DNA of 64,000 nucleotides from Ancylostoma caninum (lineage: Eukaryota; Nematoda; Chromadorea; Rhabditida; Ancylostomatidae), in assembly GCA_037903475.1 (NCBI GenBank), contig JBAJFG010000572.1:186001-250000 (forward strand), in the 5' to 3' direction. The translations under genes and the position numbers were made by a program. Shown one piece after another: positions 11,345 to 23,244 of the stretch. The notes beneath the pieces are model-generated. The model ran no database searches and was not told the origin of the DNA. It saw nothing but the letters and a program-made list of their open reading frames with translations. How positions within the stretch are numbered: the stretch's first letter is position 1; each line of letters starts with the position of its first letter.

Positions 11345-11622
11345 AAACCAATTATTCGAATGATGGATGCTCGAATATTCGAATATTCGAATAATCGAAT
11401 ATTTCAACTTTTCGAATAATTCGAATATTCGAATAATCGAATATTTCGACTTTTCGAATAATTCGAATATTCGAATAATCGGATATTTCAACTTTTCGAA
11501 TAATTCGAATATTCGAATAATCGAATATTTTGACTTTTCGAATTATTCGAATATTCGAATAACGAAAATTTCGAATTATTCGAATATTCGTTCGAAAATA
11601 TTCGTTCGAATACCAATGTATA
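11345..11622. repeat. 42-bp tandem satellite, right array
   Basis: The unit and strand match the left array (CAACTTTTCGAATAATTCG spacers in the same direction), although the outer flanks are inverted. The array ends TTCGAATACCAATGTATAAT. It contains about five units and degrades toward both edges. Confidence 0.9.
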
Positions 11623-12132
11623 ATCGGGAAGCACTTCTGCATCCGAGCCGCGTCTATACGCGACCGCTCCACACGCATCTCACATGGTTCCTGCACTGGG
11701 CCACGGTTTCAACCGGACCTCAGTGGGCCAGACGAGTCCCGTAGGACTCCACTCTCTGCCAACTCAGACATTCGGGCGCGAGTCCCGCCTGATAAAACGC
11801 CCCTTTTTCGTTTCGCGGGCGCTCTTGAACTCGTCGCGCATTTTTGCTTTCTTGTGCTTTTCCGTTCCGGGACGAAATTCAATCTCCCAGATCATGATGC
11901 TGGGTATCATCGTCGGGACAAAATCCAGTCTCCCGCCGGAGCTCGCGGGACAAAATCGGGATGTTGCGGGAGAAAAACGCGCAGTTATTGATGACTCCCG
12001 CTCACACTAGAGCGGGAGTCATGATTTTGTCAGGCGGGACTCGCGCCCGAATGTCTGAGAGGGTATTGTGTTGCTGGGCGACAACTTTTGCCGCGACGGC
12101 GACGGTGCCGCTGCGGCAAGTGTGCAGGCCCT

Positions 12133-14290
12133 TTAGACTTGTCAGTGACGCAGTGCTTCATGGGTGTAGGCCCTTCTGGTCCCACCGTAATCGTCCCGTA
12201 ATTAATGAGCTAGGGCGATCACGCCCTCATTACGTGTGGCACCCCGCAATGGGCTGGGCACGCGGCAAAATGCGGACGAGTTATCGTTTTCGTTTTACAG
12301 TTTTCGTCCGAATGAGCAGTATTTTTGCGATTGTGGTCGAGAATAGTATGAAAAACGAACTAGTTGTAAAACAGAAAGCAAAATTACCTTAACCTTCCTG
12401 TAGAATTATATAATTTGGAGCGTTCGAGGATGCTTCATACTATGCAGTTTCCTCATTCGCTTCTAATTTGATTTCTCTTCCGCAAAACTTTTGACAAACC
12501 CTATGTAATTGTCACCGAGCTTTACCTTTTGAAATGAAATGTTCACAGTATTCGGAATTCAATTAGAACTGTGTTATCCTCTCATAATAGCCTTTCAAAG
12601 TACCACTTCAACATAGTTCAACTACATCCACTAAATGAAGGCAGCTAATTTAATAACTATTAGGCCATGGTTTCACGTGTTATGCCGTGACCTATGACTT
12701 CCTATATCCCCAGGCAGGGCCGCAGGGGATTATTTACACACAGGTATATGTGACCTTACAAGAGAAACCGGTATCGATTCGAAACATGATTCATATAATT
12801 TGATTCATATAATTTAAAAATTCCTAAAACGAAATACTAAGACATACATACGTACATACGTAAAAATGAGCTTCTTCTTGCTATTGACCTATTACTTTTA
12901 ATCATACAAGTTGGAAATTAATTTTTCAACATCTTCTAGAGTTGGTTTCATTTTTTTTAGCGGAAACCTCACTTGCTCACCATGTTCACACTACACATCT
13001 GACTACACCGGGTCAAATCGAGTAAAGATGTGAACAAAATGTTTGAAGTTATCGACTAGTTGCAAAATCCAAAAAGTCGAGGTGCTTCAAATATGAACAG
13101 CTCGAAAAGAGTGGGAAATCTAGTAATTCGAAACGGTGACTAGGCGAAAAGCTCTAAATTCTAGTTATCGGGAGTATGAACTACCTATTTTCTCTGTCTA
13201 TCCCACCCTCACAATAAAGGCGCGCGAGGAAATCCTGGTTTTCTAGGAGTAGAAATAGAAAACATAGAGGTCGAAGCTTACGAGAATTTGTTCATTCACA
13301 ATGTGTGTGGAAAACAATAACTTATTAAAGCTCTCTTATAGCTCGAAAGAAACTGGTAAGTAAATTGGAAGGTATGACTAGTTGTGAAACTCGTCCATCA
13401 TTTTAGATGATTGTCGTAAACGTCGCGAAGCGACAAGATGACCTCTTGGCACCTCATTAGCGGGCAGCCAATCGCGGGATCTTCCAGCCAATCACAGCGC
13501 TGCTATAATATGGCCCTTAATTACAGCGGTCCAGAAGGGCCGTCTCCCGGTGCACAGCTGTGGTATACATATACAGATATCGGCAGCTAGGTTCTTTTTC
13601 ACTTTTTCCGTGTCGGCAGTGGCTTTTTGGCAGCAAGAGGGAGGCTAGAGACAGCAATTGTCGTATAGCGATGGAATACCTCACCAACTTTGCTTGCCGC
13701 AGGTCCATAGATCACGTTGCTCAGCATCGCAGCGAGAAAAAGAAGTGGAAATCATGCTTATCTCATCCAAGCCGCGGTGACGCCGTCACAATGCCGTTGG
13801 CCTGTGAATGACAATGGGCAGCTGTCGCTGCAGCAAAAGTGAAAAAAAAAACCATTTAGGGACGTTGAATGTTGCTAATAGCGAGATTTGGCTCAACGGT
13901 AGCAGTACACTGGGAATAGGCTGCACTAAACCATAGCCATGTGCAACCTCGTACGCTTCGATAAAATTATACACTCAAACATTGTTAACCGTCCCATATG
14001 CGAATCTGTGTAACATTTTCAGCAGCAGTCCAAACTGCCAATTTCAACCAGCCATAATCTTCTTGGTTCAAACCACGCATTGCTTGCACAGAAAATGATA
14101 ATTTTCTTTACTTGCAACATACATACCGACTAAAACAAACAACAATTATGAAGGTATTTGATAAAACGTAAGTGACTATACATGAAACTGTTCAAGATCA
14201 TATAACTCATATGACTGTTCATATGAATATGACTGTTCATATGACTGTTGCGACATTTAAAACCACCATAATTATTAAAACATGAGGAGA
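12133..14290. other. Intergenic stretch between the TIR composite and the zinc-ribbon gene
   Basis: Mostly featureless, moderately AT-rich sequence with short open frames. The only patterned part is about 13460-13515, with GCCAATCGCGGG, GCCAATCACAGCG and TATAATATGG in close order; this could be a promoter or the end of another repeat. Confidence 0.5.
13467..13515. promoter_or_regulatory. Two CCAAT boxes followed by a TATA-like sequence
   Basis: AGCCAATC occurs twice within about 30 bp, with TATAATATGG about 10 bp after the second. The spacing is tighter than in a standard promoter and no first exon is evident downstream, so function is unproven. Confidence 0.25.
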
Positions 14291-14294
14291 ACCG

Positions 14295-17200
14295 TCAACA
14301 GAGAAACTCGTAACCATCAAAGAGATTAAGCTCTAGACTATCACTCGTAGATGTCTGCAAACTAGAAGGAATAAACGTCTGGGCAGAATGGTCGCCTTCA
14401 GAGATCAATGGTGTATCACTGGCTGAGACTTGCGGCTGTGATTGAGCATGATCCTCATGATTGAAACCTAATGAAGAGTCTTCAGCAAAGCTGTCCTCCG
14501 CGTACGGGGAGTCGAACGACAGCGGACCATCGTCGTGGTCGAAAACATGCTCTGGGGTAGTTACATCAACGTTGAGAGGCATGGGTGATGGCTGAATCTG
14601 AGGCTGTCGTTCTTTTTCTTGTTGCGTTATTTGTTGAGTTTGCTGGGTGAGCTCGCTGTTCAGTTGGTACTGTTTCCTACTTCGATGTGCATGCCTTCTC
14701 GCAGCCGAGTTGGCAACATGTGATCGAATCTGAATAATTTATATCGCAATTTGGAAAACCAATGTTTGAAAGCGTCAAGCCTCTCACCTTACTCTGAATG
14801 ATCGCGTTAAGCCGTTCCTCTTCAGCCGAAGAAGGAACAGCACTGTTTGAAGGCTCCACTTCCGCAGACGTAGTCGGACCATCCTCACTATCATACCATT
14901 CTCGAGCACCATCTGGTTCAGCTTCGGCGACATCGCCTTCAGCAGGGGCACCTTCAGCAGAAGTTGCTTCAGCAGTTGGCACACTATTCTCATTCGAGTT
15001 ACAGCGTTCCTCTGCTAATTTTTCCTGCAAGCAATGAGATTGTGACATACTGAAGATAATCAAAATTACAGTAGGATGGATGGCACAAGAATTCCTATGC
15101 ACCGATTTTGCAAAGCCATGAGCCCGGCATTCCAGACAGTCTTACTGGGTTTTTTGGAAAAACAGTTCTTACGACAAGGATAAGTGTTCTAAAAATGGAG
15201 TTAGCAATGCAAAAAAAATCTGGGAATTCAACACGGCACAACACAACTCATATATCAACGACAGAGAGGAGTGTCATGTCTGGTCACAATGAATACAAAT
15301 TGCTGATTTAGAGGCGTTATACCTGGAGAGACAGTGCGGTGGAGCTCTATGATTAGCCAATTCATTTAAATGGTCAATCGCGGATCTCGCCAGCAGCTGC
15401 TACTGCAAGTATATGCCCAATCTGTCGCACCAGCACAAGACCTCACGCACGGAGATTCAATAATCAAAATTGAAATGACGTGCAAAAACCAGTGGTATGC
15501 AGTGAAACATGGGCCCGTAGTAAAGTGTCACGGCGGTGAGTTGACCTCCAAAACTCGCCACCACACTTCAGGCGATGATTGCATGCCAGCTCACATCCAC
15601 GAAGTGTAGGATAGCAGGTCATTGCCACCCACGTCACTGATACAGCACGCATGTGGCAACAGAGATCATCGCCTTGTTGGGAGCTGATTGCCTTCACAAG
15701 CTGTGGAAATAGTGGGCGAGGCGAGTAGACGCGGAATTAGCTCCCCGATCGTCTCATTCTGCGTCCACTTGTTCTCACACTATTTCCACGGCTAGAAAAG
15801 GCGATCAGCTTCCAGAAGGGCGATGAACTCCTCTGTTCGCATATGCGTGCTCTAGCAGGACCTGGATGGCAATGATCTGCTATCCATTAGTTCGTGAATA
15901 AGAGCTAGCATGCAATCATTGAATGAAGTGTGGCACAATACCGTCCTTCTCAAATATATTTGCCTCACGCTTCACCGCACATCTGCTAAGCCGCGCCGCA
16001 TCACCTATGTATTGTCATATTGTCCTTGTCGAAAAGATAGACGGATTGCGCGTGCGATTTCATAGCGACGCGGCTGCAGAATCGCGGTGGGAGCTAGCTG
16101 ATCCTCTCACTTAAAGCATGCGTTTACCGCACCTCTCGTCTAGGTCCTGCCATGATTCTGCAGCCATGGAATCCGTCTTTTTGATTGATAAGGACTATAC
16201 GTGGTGTGACGTGGCTAAGCTGACGGGCGGTTCAGCATGAGGCAAGATTTTTTTTAGAAAGACTGCATGTTCCCTCGAAGCAAGCAAGTTTCTTTTTAAT
16301 ATTTCTGCGTTGATACATGTCCCACTGTAACCTCCAGACCCAACATTGAGAAACTGATGGTGAACAAATGCTTTACCAACCAGAAGTGTCTCGACACGCT
16401 TCCTCAGCTCCGCCTTCGCCTCAGCCGATCTTATTCGCTTTGCAGGGGGTTCAGATGCCAAGCTGCCACCACCCATTGCATCCAGCATTGTGTCCACGTC
16501 GCATTCTGACCGCATAACAGCAACAGCACGCTGGAACATGTTAACATAATATCTCAGGTTTCGTAAAAAGAAATTAACAAATGGATATGGATGAGTTGTA
16601 CCGTTAGATTGACGGAGATCACATTCAGTCTTCGCTTTATCGGAGTGACGTCAAGATTGAAAAGATGTTCAACTGAAGCACGATACTGCGCTCTAGTTAG
16701 CCGACGGAAACTGAAACACGCAAGTCAGGCCTAGGGAAACGGAACGCTAAAAGTCAGTCTAAAACATACTAATTTGCAGACGCATTCTTTTTCAACCTCT
16801 TCACAGCATTTGACATCTGTCTTATAAGCTCTTCGTCCTAAAAATAGATAATGAAGTAGGGAAAAGGGAATAAACAGTTAATTTTTCAAAACGATACAAA
16901 TGGCTGAAGATTATTTACCTCCATCATTACGTCCACTCCCATCTCATGGAGCTGATCGCAAATAACATCGGCAATAGCTCCGTCACTAACTTCACTGGGA
17001 GCGTATGTTGACAAAGAGCTCCTTCCCGCAGAACCACTGCTGCCATCTGATCAAAAAAAAAACGCGTTAAACGATTAACACCGAAACTGTAAATGTGAAT
17101 TGCTTACCGTTAACGTCGCTATTCAATGTTTTACTACGCCTAGATGAAGTTGTACCTGTTCCCTGTGATTCATTCGTCGCAGTTCCCCAGATAGATGCCC

Positions 17201-20158
17201 CAGTAGCCTGGAAAACGGATTTTTGAGCGACGAAGTTGCATGATGACTCGAATAATGACATACGTTAGCATCGTGACTCATATTCAGCAGATGCTCAACG
17301 ACCGCATTTTCAGACGATATGGACGAGGAGGAAGCGGATGGTGAATGTGACGAGGTGGTACAAGAAAGCGACTCGCTAGCAGTAGATGACACGTTTCCCA
17401 CACATCGCGAAGTTGATGGGTTACGCGAAGCATCATCGGCGAATACAGTTGGGTAGAAATGCCTAAAATGGTCATGTCAATAAGAATGCAATAAGAACAG
17501 ACTGTAAAGAAAAGTGTTCAGCTTGAACAAGATGATACAATTAACACATGTATTTCATAAGGTTGGTGCAAAAGTTTTGTCGTTGTTTTCCTCATCGACC
17601 TTCTCTTTCCACAAATTTACCGAACTGCAACCTTGACAAGCTATCTATTTTAAGTGATTAGTAGAGACCACCACTCATTTTATGAGCACACCCCTGTCGT
17701 CTTCCGTTCACAACACGAGAAGATGTAAAGCGGAAAAGTCGGAGAATGCCATTTTTGGTCGGCATGTTTGGCTATTGTTTCATTGCGTAGCAAGAGCTTC
17801 TGAAGCTGGGGAATTTGGTACCAATACCGCGAAATTCCTGGGTAATGTGAATGGGTGGTGAATCGTCTGCCAGTAAAGTTATCGAGATTTAAGGCATGAC
17901 CTGGAAGCAAATTCTGGCCAATTTTTCTCCGTAGAAAATTGACCTTTATGTGCCTTGAGCGTTCTTCTATTCAAGCATCTTCGACTTTTTGGACCAATAG
18001 GTAATGCTTAGTGTAGTGCTTCATAAAAGCAGCTTGGATTGGATCGTCCAGCGAGAATTACAGAGAAAAGGAAGCCAATGATTTAAAAGTGCTTGTCTGC
18101 ATTTCCCTACAAAGTAAGTCGTCAAGCCAGAGCTAGACAGCGGAATTGATAGTGGTCTCTAGGATAAATGAAATGAAGGTGTTTGAATAACGCTAGTGGT
18201 TTCATTGGAAAATCATGCGAAATGGAAATGAGGTGCCTGTGAATTTTCGAATATTTCCTACGTTCCAACTGCAGTGGACATACATTAAACCTAATACAAA
18301 GAAGAGCAGGATTTGCTGTACAAGTCCTTTACCACATCTGCTCGTTATACGACAGATGTGGTAAAGGACTTGTACAGGTAGAATTTTGAAACATTATAGA
18401 ATTTTGAAAAACAAAACCGACAAAACTTTTGCACCAACCTGATATTTTTAGCTCTGCTGTGAGCCGTATGTTGAAAACAAGTCCCTATCTATCAACATGC
18501 ACAGTGTATACCTTCAATAGTGTACATGCTAAAAGAGAGCGATACCTGAATTCCTGAGGGAGCTGACGAACTGATGGTCTAGGAAAGAAACTTGCTCGGC
18601 GCTCTTCTGCTGTACGTCGAAGCCAAAATACTTTGTTCGGCATGCCCATTGGAAAATAGCATCTCTGAAACTAATGAATTGGAGGTATCACGACAATCCT
18701 CTGAAACTTAATGCTTACCTTCTTCTTCATATTTTTGCATGCCCAGAAAAAGTGCTGGTCACCGGTACTATCATCGGTATGCAACGGAATTGCCTCCAAC
18801 GGTGCTTTACAGTAGCAGCAGGTCAGCAATTCTCGCTCAATCTTCAAAATAAAACAACTCTTATTTAAGACAAAGCAATATGTGACTCATGTAATGTCGT
18901 TGAAAACCGTGAATGAAATATCATATCAAATTCTGAACATAGCAGCGTTTGATCACAGTGAACGGCTACTTGAGAAGTGGTTGTGCGAAAGAAAAAATGG
19001 ATGGCATGAAATAGCATCAAATATAAGGAATTAATAGTACGTCGCTACAACACCACCCAATTTATAGACTGGTCCTTGAAAATTTGCCGAGCCATCTTGA
19101 GAGGTGGAGAATGGTTAAGTACTCTCAAAGTAATCTAAAGCCAATGTCATGGCCGGTCTACTCTATAGCCAGCTCAGACTGCTATCTTATGTTTACCATG
19201 ACTTAAAGAAAATGTACAAAAATGATTAAAGTCAATACCTTTGGGAACTTTTGCTTCCCAGATTTCGAGCTTTCCGGAACCTGGAATTAATGTCGACAAT
19301 TTCAAGCCTTTCGTGGCTTCGTAAGCTCGGCATTATCCGTTTTGATTTTCCCAAAGTTTGATTCTTCATTAGCTGCGTAAAAGCTGCAGAATAAAGTGAA
19401 TATCCGATGCGCGAACCAAAGAGAACAGAAGAAGCGGTAAGAAAGATGGCATCATCGCCATCTTCGCACGCGCTGCCAAAAACCAACCAATCTCTTTTCG
19501 GAGTATTGAGCTACGACCATCCATATTACCAGACCGTATGGGCTTCGTTGAACTTCAGCACCGTATCACTGCTCAGCGAATTCAAGCACAAGCTGCTTTT
19601 GATAACTTATGGGTGTACATTGATACCAGTACATATATGTAAGAGCTGCTATTTCAGAAATATCAGACACAACTCTTCAAAATTTTCAACGACAAGTACT
19701 TGAAACTACTATTATGACTTGGTCAACAGACAAGACGGCTATTTTGCTCGCTGAACAACATGGCTCAGAAATTCCTACTTACAGCATGCTCGTGCTCGAT
19801 ATTTGAATCCTGGCTAAACTCATCATCATCTCGATCACGTCGACTTTCTCGCACAACCATATCGGTACTCGTTCAATTCTGTCGCTGCAAACACCACCTT
19901 GGTCATTCTAGAACCACACCTTTGCTCAGCAACCGCCCAAAAGCAGTCGCGTCATCGCTGTGCGGCACCATGTGGTGCGAATCATCATTGCACGCTTGTG
20001 CTCAGACAAATATACGTGAACCAAGCATTCATGTACTTACCTCAAACCCACAAATTCTCCAGCAAACGCTCTAGTTAAAACCTAATATAATATGAGAAAA
20101 AACAAACCTGAGCGTCCCGCGCCGCTTTTCCCGTAGGGTATCGAACCGCTACAGTCAT
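14295..20158 (-). CDS. Uncharacterised 586-residue protein with an N-terminal GRF-like zinc ribbon, 12 exons
   Basis: The exons, in transcript order, are 20158-20108, 19280-19239, 18841-18719, 18664-18546, 17462-17264, 17207-17108, 17046-16919, 16837-16770, 16710-16602, 16530-16381, 15024-14788 and 14729-14295; phase is consistent throughout. Residues 36-78 hold the only domain-like part: LLTCCYC, then QHFFWACK, then RCYFP. That spacing (Cys40, Cys42, Cys66, Cys74) resembles GRF-type zinc ribbons. Next comes a conserved-looking stretch ending PSVRQLPQEF, a Ser-rich linker (about 113-178), charged helical segments (about 230-370), an Ala/Glu-rich acidic stretch (about 375-420), a basic patch SAARRHAHRSRKQY (450-463), a Gln-rich run and an acidic C-terminus. 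I do not recognise the family. A nuclear role is a guess from composition. By position it may match the C. elegans gene between atg-5 and lsm-6. The exon 10 donor (GTTGGT) is the least certain splice. Introns 4 and 10 carry transposons. Confidence 0.8.
15309..15400. mobile_element. Partial copy of the GCGTTATACCTGG MITE, in intron 10 of the zinc-ribbon gene
   Basis: GAGGCGTTATACCTGGAGAG and the following GGTGGAGCTCTATGATTAGC match the left arm and centre of the complete element at 31698-31816. The right TIR is missing. Confidence 0.5.
15940..16260. mobile_element. TIR repeats in intron 10 of the zinc-ribbon gene
   Basis: Sequence from 15956 (TTGCCTCACGCTTCACCGC) matches the insert at 176-330. 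From about 16018 a second element with GTCCTTGTCGAAAAGATAGA and inverted AATCCGTCTTTTTGATTGAT ends lies inside it, and the first family resumes at 16200 (GTGGCTAAGCTGACGGGCGG). This is another nested pair. The inner family is that of 32085-32264. Confidence 0.65.
17560..18441 (+). mobile_element. Mariner-type element, degraded, in intron 4 of the zinc-ribbon gene
   Basis: The left terminus AGGTTGGTGCAAAAGTTTTG is inverted at the right (CAAAACTTTTGCACCAACCT), with arms of about 30 bp, typical of mariner. The element is about 880 bp, shorter than the usual 1.3 kb. No intact transposase remains; a + strand patch near 17963-17990 is reminiscent of the mariner C-terminal aromatic/His block, but this is weak. 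It contains the perfect hairpin at 18318-18375. Confidence 0.8.
18318..18375. repeat. Perfect 23-bp inverted repeat with a 12-nt loop
   Basis: Arms 18318-18340 and 18353-18375 are exactly complementary (GTACAAGTCCTTTACCACAT...). The loop is CTCGTTATACGA. Such a hairpin is not a normal part of mariner elements. Confidence 0.9.
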
Positions 20159-20180
20159 AACAGGCGTCGCAATTTCTGAA
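20159..20180 (-). promoter_or_regulatory. Probable spliced-leader acceptor of the zinc-ribbon gene
   Basis: The - strand reads TTTATTTCTTTTCAG up to 20176, then a 17-nt leader to the ATG at 20158. The U-rich tract plus CAG so close to the start indicates trans-splicing and supports this start codon. Confidence 0.6.
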
Positions 20181-21180
20181 AAGAAATAAATTGAGCTGCA
20201 AAGAAAGCCACGTCAAAACCACAAAAAAAAGAAGCTATGCAACAGCAAGACCATGCCAAATTCAGAATATTCAAGTAGGGAGCGCACAGCTCTTGAAACA
20301 ATGGGAAGAAATCACCAGGTCGAAAAAAGGAAATATCCGCTTTTCAATAACCTATGCTCATCAGAGCGACTTCAAAACAACAGAAGTTCTACGATGAATC
20401 CATGCCCCTAATCACAGTTTTTCGAACCCGTTGTGAAGCAAATCGATTTCTGCAGAATACTAGATATATATTACTTAGAATTCAGTGGTAATAAACACTT
20501 ATAGTAATAGAGAAAAACGATATCAAACCACTTCCAGCTCCGTTTTCGAAAGCTCCGGCTGGCAGAGAAATCCAGCCGAGACCAACAGCAATACGCAAAG
20601 GGCGCACCTTCAACAGAGGCGAGGAAAGTCCACGATCGATCGCGCGGGTTCTCCCAGCCGGCCCAGATGATCGCTTACGACAGAGGCACGTGCTCTTCAG
20701 ATTACGACGAGTGTGGGAAGTACTTCAGCAGATTCAGATGAGCAGCTGAATACTTGGTAACTGGTCATTCGCAGAAGCTGCCTCCTCGCCTAACAATGTT
20801 TCTTCGGAAAGTAGCACCAAAAGATTACAGACTAGACGACAACAAATAACTAGCCAAATGAACCATGATATCGTATTTTAGGAATTCGGATAACCCCGAA
20901 ACTTCAAATACGTCCGCGATTCTCGATTTCTCGGAAACGTTTGATACTCTAATAGTAGACCTTGCTCCTTTCCTTTTTCACTCTATGAATAAAACGCCAT
21001 TGTAAAAGCCATTACCGCTACAAACAGTTTGATGAAGTCGCTTAACCTTTATTCACCCTGGAGATCACATCGAAACAAAACAATGCGAAACATACATCAA
21101 GACGAAGAACAAACAGGGACCTCACTCGAGTGAGATTGAAGCAATCGATGAGCAGAAGCAAGCAAGAAGTCCTGGATGAT
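20181..21180. other. Gap between lsm-6 and the zinc-ribbon gene
   Basis: About 1 kb. A GC-richer, open - strand segment near 20715-20600 ends at a GT donor-like GAAG|GTGCGC. It could be an untranslated exon or a missed exon but lacks a start codon. I see nothing else. Confidence 0.35.
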
Positions 21181-23244
21181 CTACCGCTTCAACGTCGAAA
21201 TGTACAGCACATTGTTACCACGGATAAAAGCATCCCCGTATTTATTCTGTAGTTGTCCATTATTATATTCTTCAGTTTGTTCAAGTGCAATATTCATGAA
21301 CCTGAAAAAAAATTGTGTCAATGTGAAGTGGATGAATAACACCATAACAACCCCTATCCTTTAAGCAACAACTCAAACATCTATTGCGAAACCTAGTAAT
21401 GGATTTAAAAGAACAACAATCAGGTGACCAACAGCTGTTGTGTACTCGAGTGATGACAGATCATGAATCAAATAATATAGCAACAACAACACCAAGTCAA
21501 CAACACTACTTGAGAGAGGTTAAATTGCTGAGTAAAAATAGCTGCTATCCAAAATTTAGAGGAAAAAAGCTAGTGAAAGTAACGAGAGGAAAATAAAAAA
21601 TTTCGTGCTATTAGCAAGCAGTTGAGAAAGTGGAATTTACTCTGGCATTTCCTTAAAGGATTAATTTCAGGCTCAAATATTATTTTTTAATGTACTTCCT
21701 AGATCCTTCTTTCAAAACCAAAACAGTTGCGGAGGTTTGAAAAACAAAAGACAGTTTTTGAGACAATCTACTCTCACCCGCGAGGAAGTGCCATTTGAGG
21801 CAATTTCCTATATATCCCTACAGCCGGGTTGCACTGGCACACCTGAATCTACTACTGTCAGCACTAAGATATGTGTAATTAAAGTTTGGCACTTATGTTC
21901 ACGCGGCTGAATACATGTAGAATGGGAGACAGTTTATGTTTAAAGGAGTCAGGTGCTGTAATATGGCCGGAACATTTAAGAATCTAAGCATGTGAAAGGA
22001 TATTCCAGATTACGCCGTCAACTGAGCATTCGCAAAACGTGCATACTCAAAAAGAAAAAAAAACCTAACTGTAAAAATTGCTGCTCTTCTCAAAAAGATT
22101 TTAAAAAAGTCACAGATCCATTTCTACATCATATTAGAAAATTTTTCATCACTGGTTTAATATCATTCCGACGAATAATAGCGAAGCAAGTCTAAGTATT
22201 CAAATTTCACAGCTCATTACTTCAAACCAGATGGTTGGATTGCTAGACCCAATTTACATCAAACTGGCACATCAAATGCAAACTAAGACATGCAGCGCCA
22301 GTAGCATTCTGGTGCTAATATTTGCCTGAATTCACTAATAGCAAAGTATATAGCCCTACAATCACCTCCCCACAGGCAATGAATCCACAGGAAGTCAGAA
22401 TCATAAGCTTTTCACTCAGAACCCGGTTTTCGCATGCGACACTAACAAGACCGGTTCCTCGTCTCGGCGAATTCTCGGTCAGTATTACGCAAGCTGCGAC
22501 AAGGCTGGGTTCCGCTAAAGGCAACCTATTGAGAGATAAAACAGTGGAATCACAGGAAAGAAGCAGTCTCAGAAGAAAATGCCTCATAAGTTGCAGATTT
22601 TAACATTTGTTCCAAAAAGTACTGATCTGTCAGCTAGAAGAAATAAGTTGTCACATGCATTTTGCGGAACCTGAAGCTCTGGTAAAAAGCAGAAAATATT
22701 GGATCTTTTCCAGATCACAGAAACTCATCTCTGTCAACTCCACCGTGTTGTAGCTCTACAGCCAACAAAACCAGTGGGGAAAAGGTGATACCAGTATCTT
22801 ACAACTCTATTTTCAAATGAAACTGAAACTAGCTCGAAGTAAGTTCTGATGCACCGCTGCCTCTCAAAAAATGAATCTCCGTAAAACAGAAGAATGAATT
22901 CATCCATTTTATGCACACCAAATCAGAGAAAACTTGAAGCTGGCTGATTTCAAAACCACTCGCAGAAAACGCAATGAGGACCATGAAGCAGTAAGATGAC
23001 TATTTCATTTACACTATATCAATGAAAAAACCATTTCATGAGTGGATTTCCCCTCAAAACTCCCAAAATTTACTGATACAGTCATGTACTGATGACACCA
23101 TAAAACCTGAGGAAAGTGCTTCAACACTTACCCGTCAAGACATGCGAGAATTCCACGATAGTCAACACCTGAATTAAGCTTCACCACAACAGGCTTCCCA
23201 ATAATTTGTTTTAGAAACTCGGATGGATTCTGACGACGACTCAT
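21181..23244 (-). CDS. lsm-6: U6 snRNA-associated Sm-like protein LSm6, two exons
   Basis: LSm6 is a subunit of the heptameric LSm1-7 ring (mRNA decapping and decay in the cytoplasm) and the LSm2-8 ring (U6 snRNA in the nucleus). Exon 1 is 23244-23132 and exon 2 is 21301-21181, separated by a 1.8-kb intron; the split codon joins GG with G. The product is 77 residues, close to the human 80. The N-terminus MSRRQNPSEFLKQIIGKP, the Sm1 motif VVVKLNSGVDYRGILACLDG followed by FMNIALEQTEEY, and the Sm2 motif FIRGNNVLYIS make identification secure. The ATG is 15 nt after a TATTTTCAG acceptor at 23260. The family's short C-terminal basic tail is reduced to LKR. Confidence 0.97.

Larger units (their letters stand above)
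7565..12132. mobile_element. Composite 4.5-kb inverted structure with repeated GGGCGCGAGTCCCGCCTGA ends
   Basis: CAGACATTCGGGCGCGAGTC occurs at about 7697, 7938 and 11765 on the + strand and inverted at about 12058. The block 7938-8173 is repeated in inverted orientation at 11819-12058 with high similarity, including GGAACGGAAAAGCACAAGAA. GC-rich outer flanks (7570-7690 and 12060-12130) also look inverted to each other. Inside are two 42-bp satellite arrays and a 2.8-kb core. This looks like a large TIR element with smaller relatives (e.g. 11765-12058) nested in it. No transposase was recognised. Confidence 0.7.

Noticed and set aside
20600..20720. Extra 5' coding exon of the zinc-ribbon gene
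   Set aside because: No start codon in frame and an upstream stop; the acceptor at 20176 directly before an ATG explains the start better.
22315..22603. About 90-codon frames on both strands at the same site as an extra gene
   Set aside because: They fall within the lsm-6 intron, overlap each other on opposite strands and have no domain or splice context.
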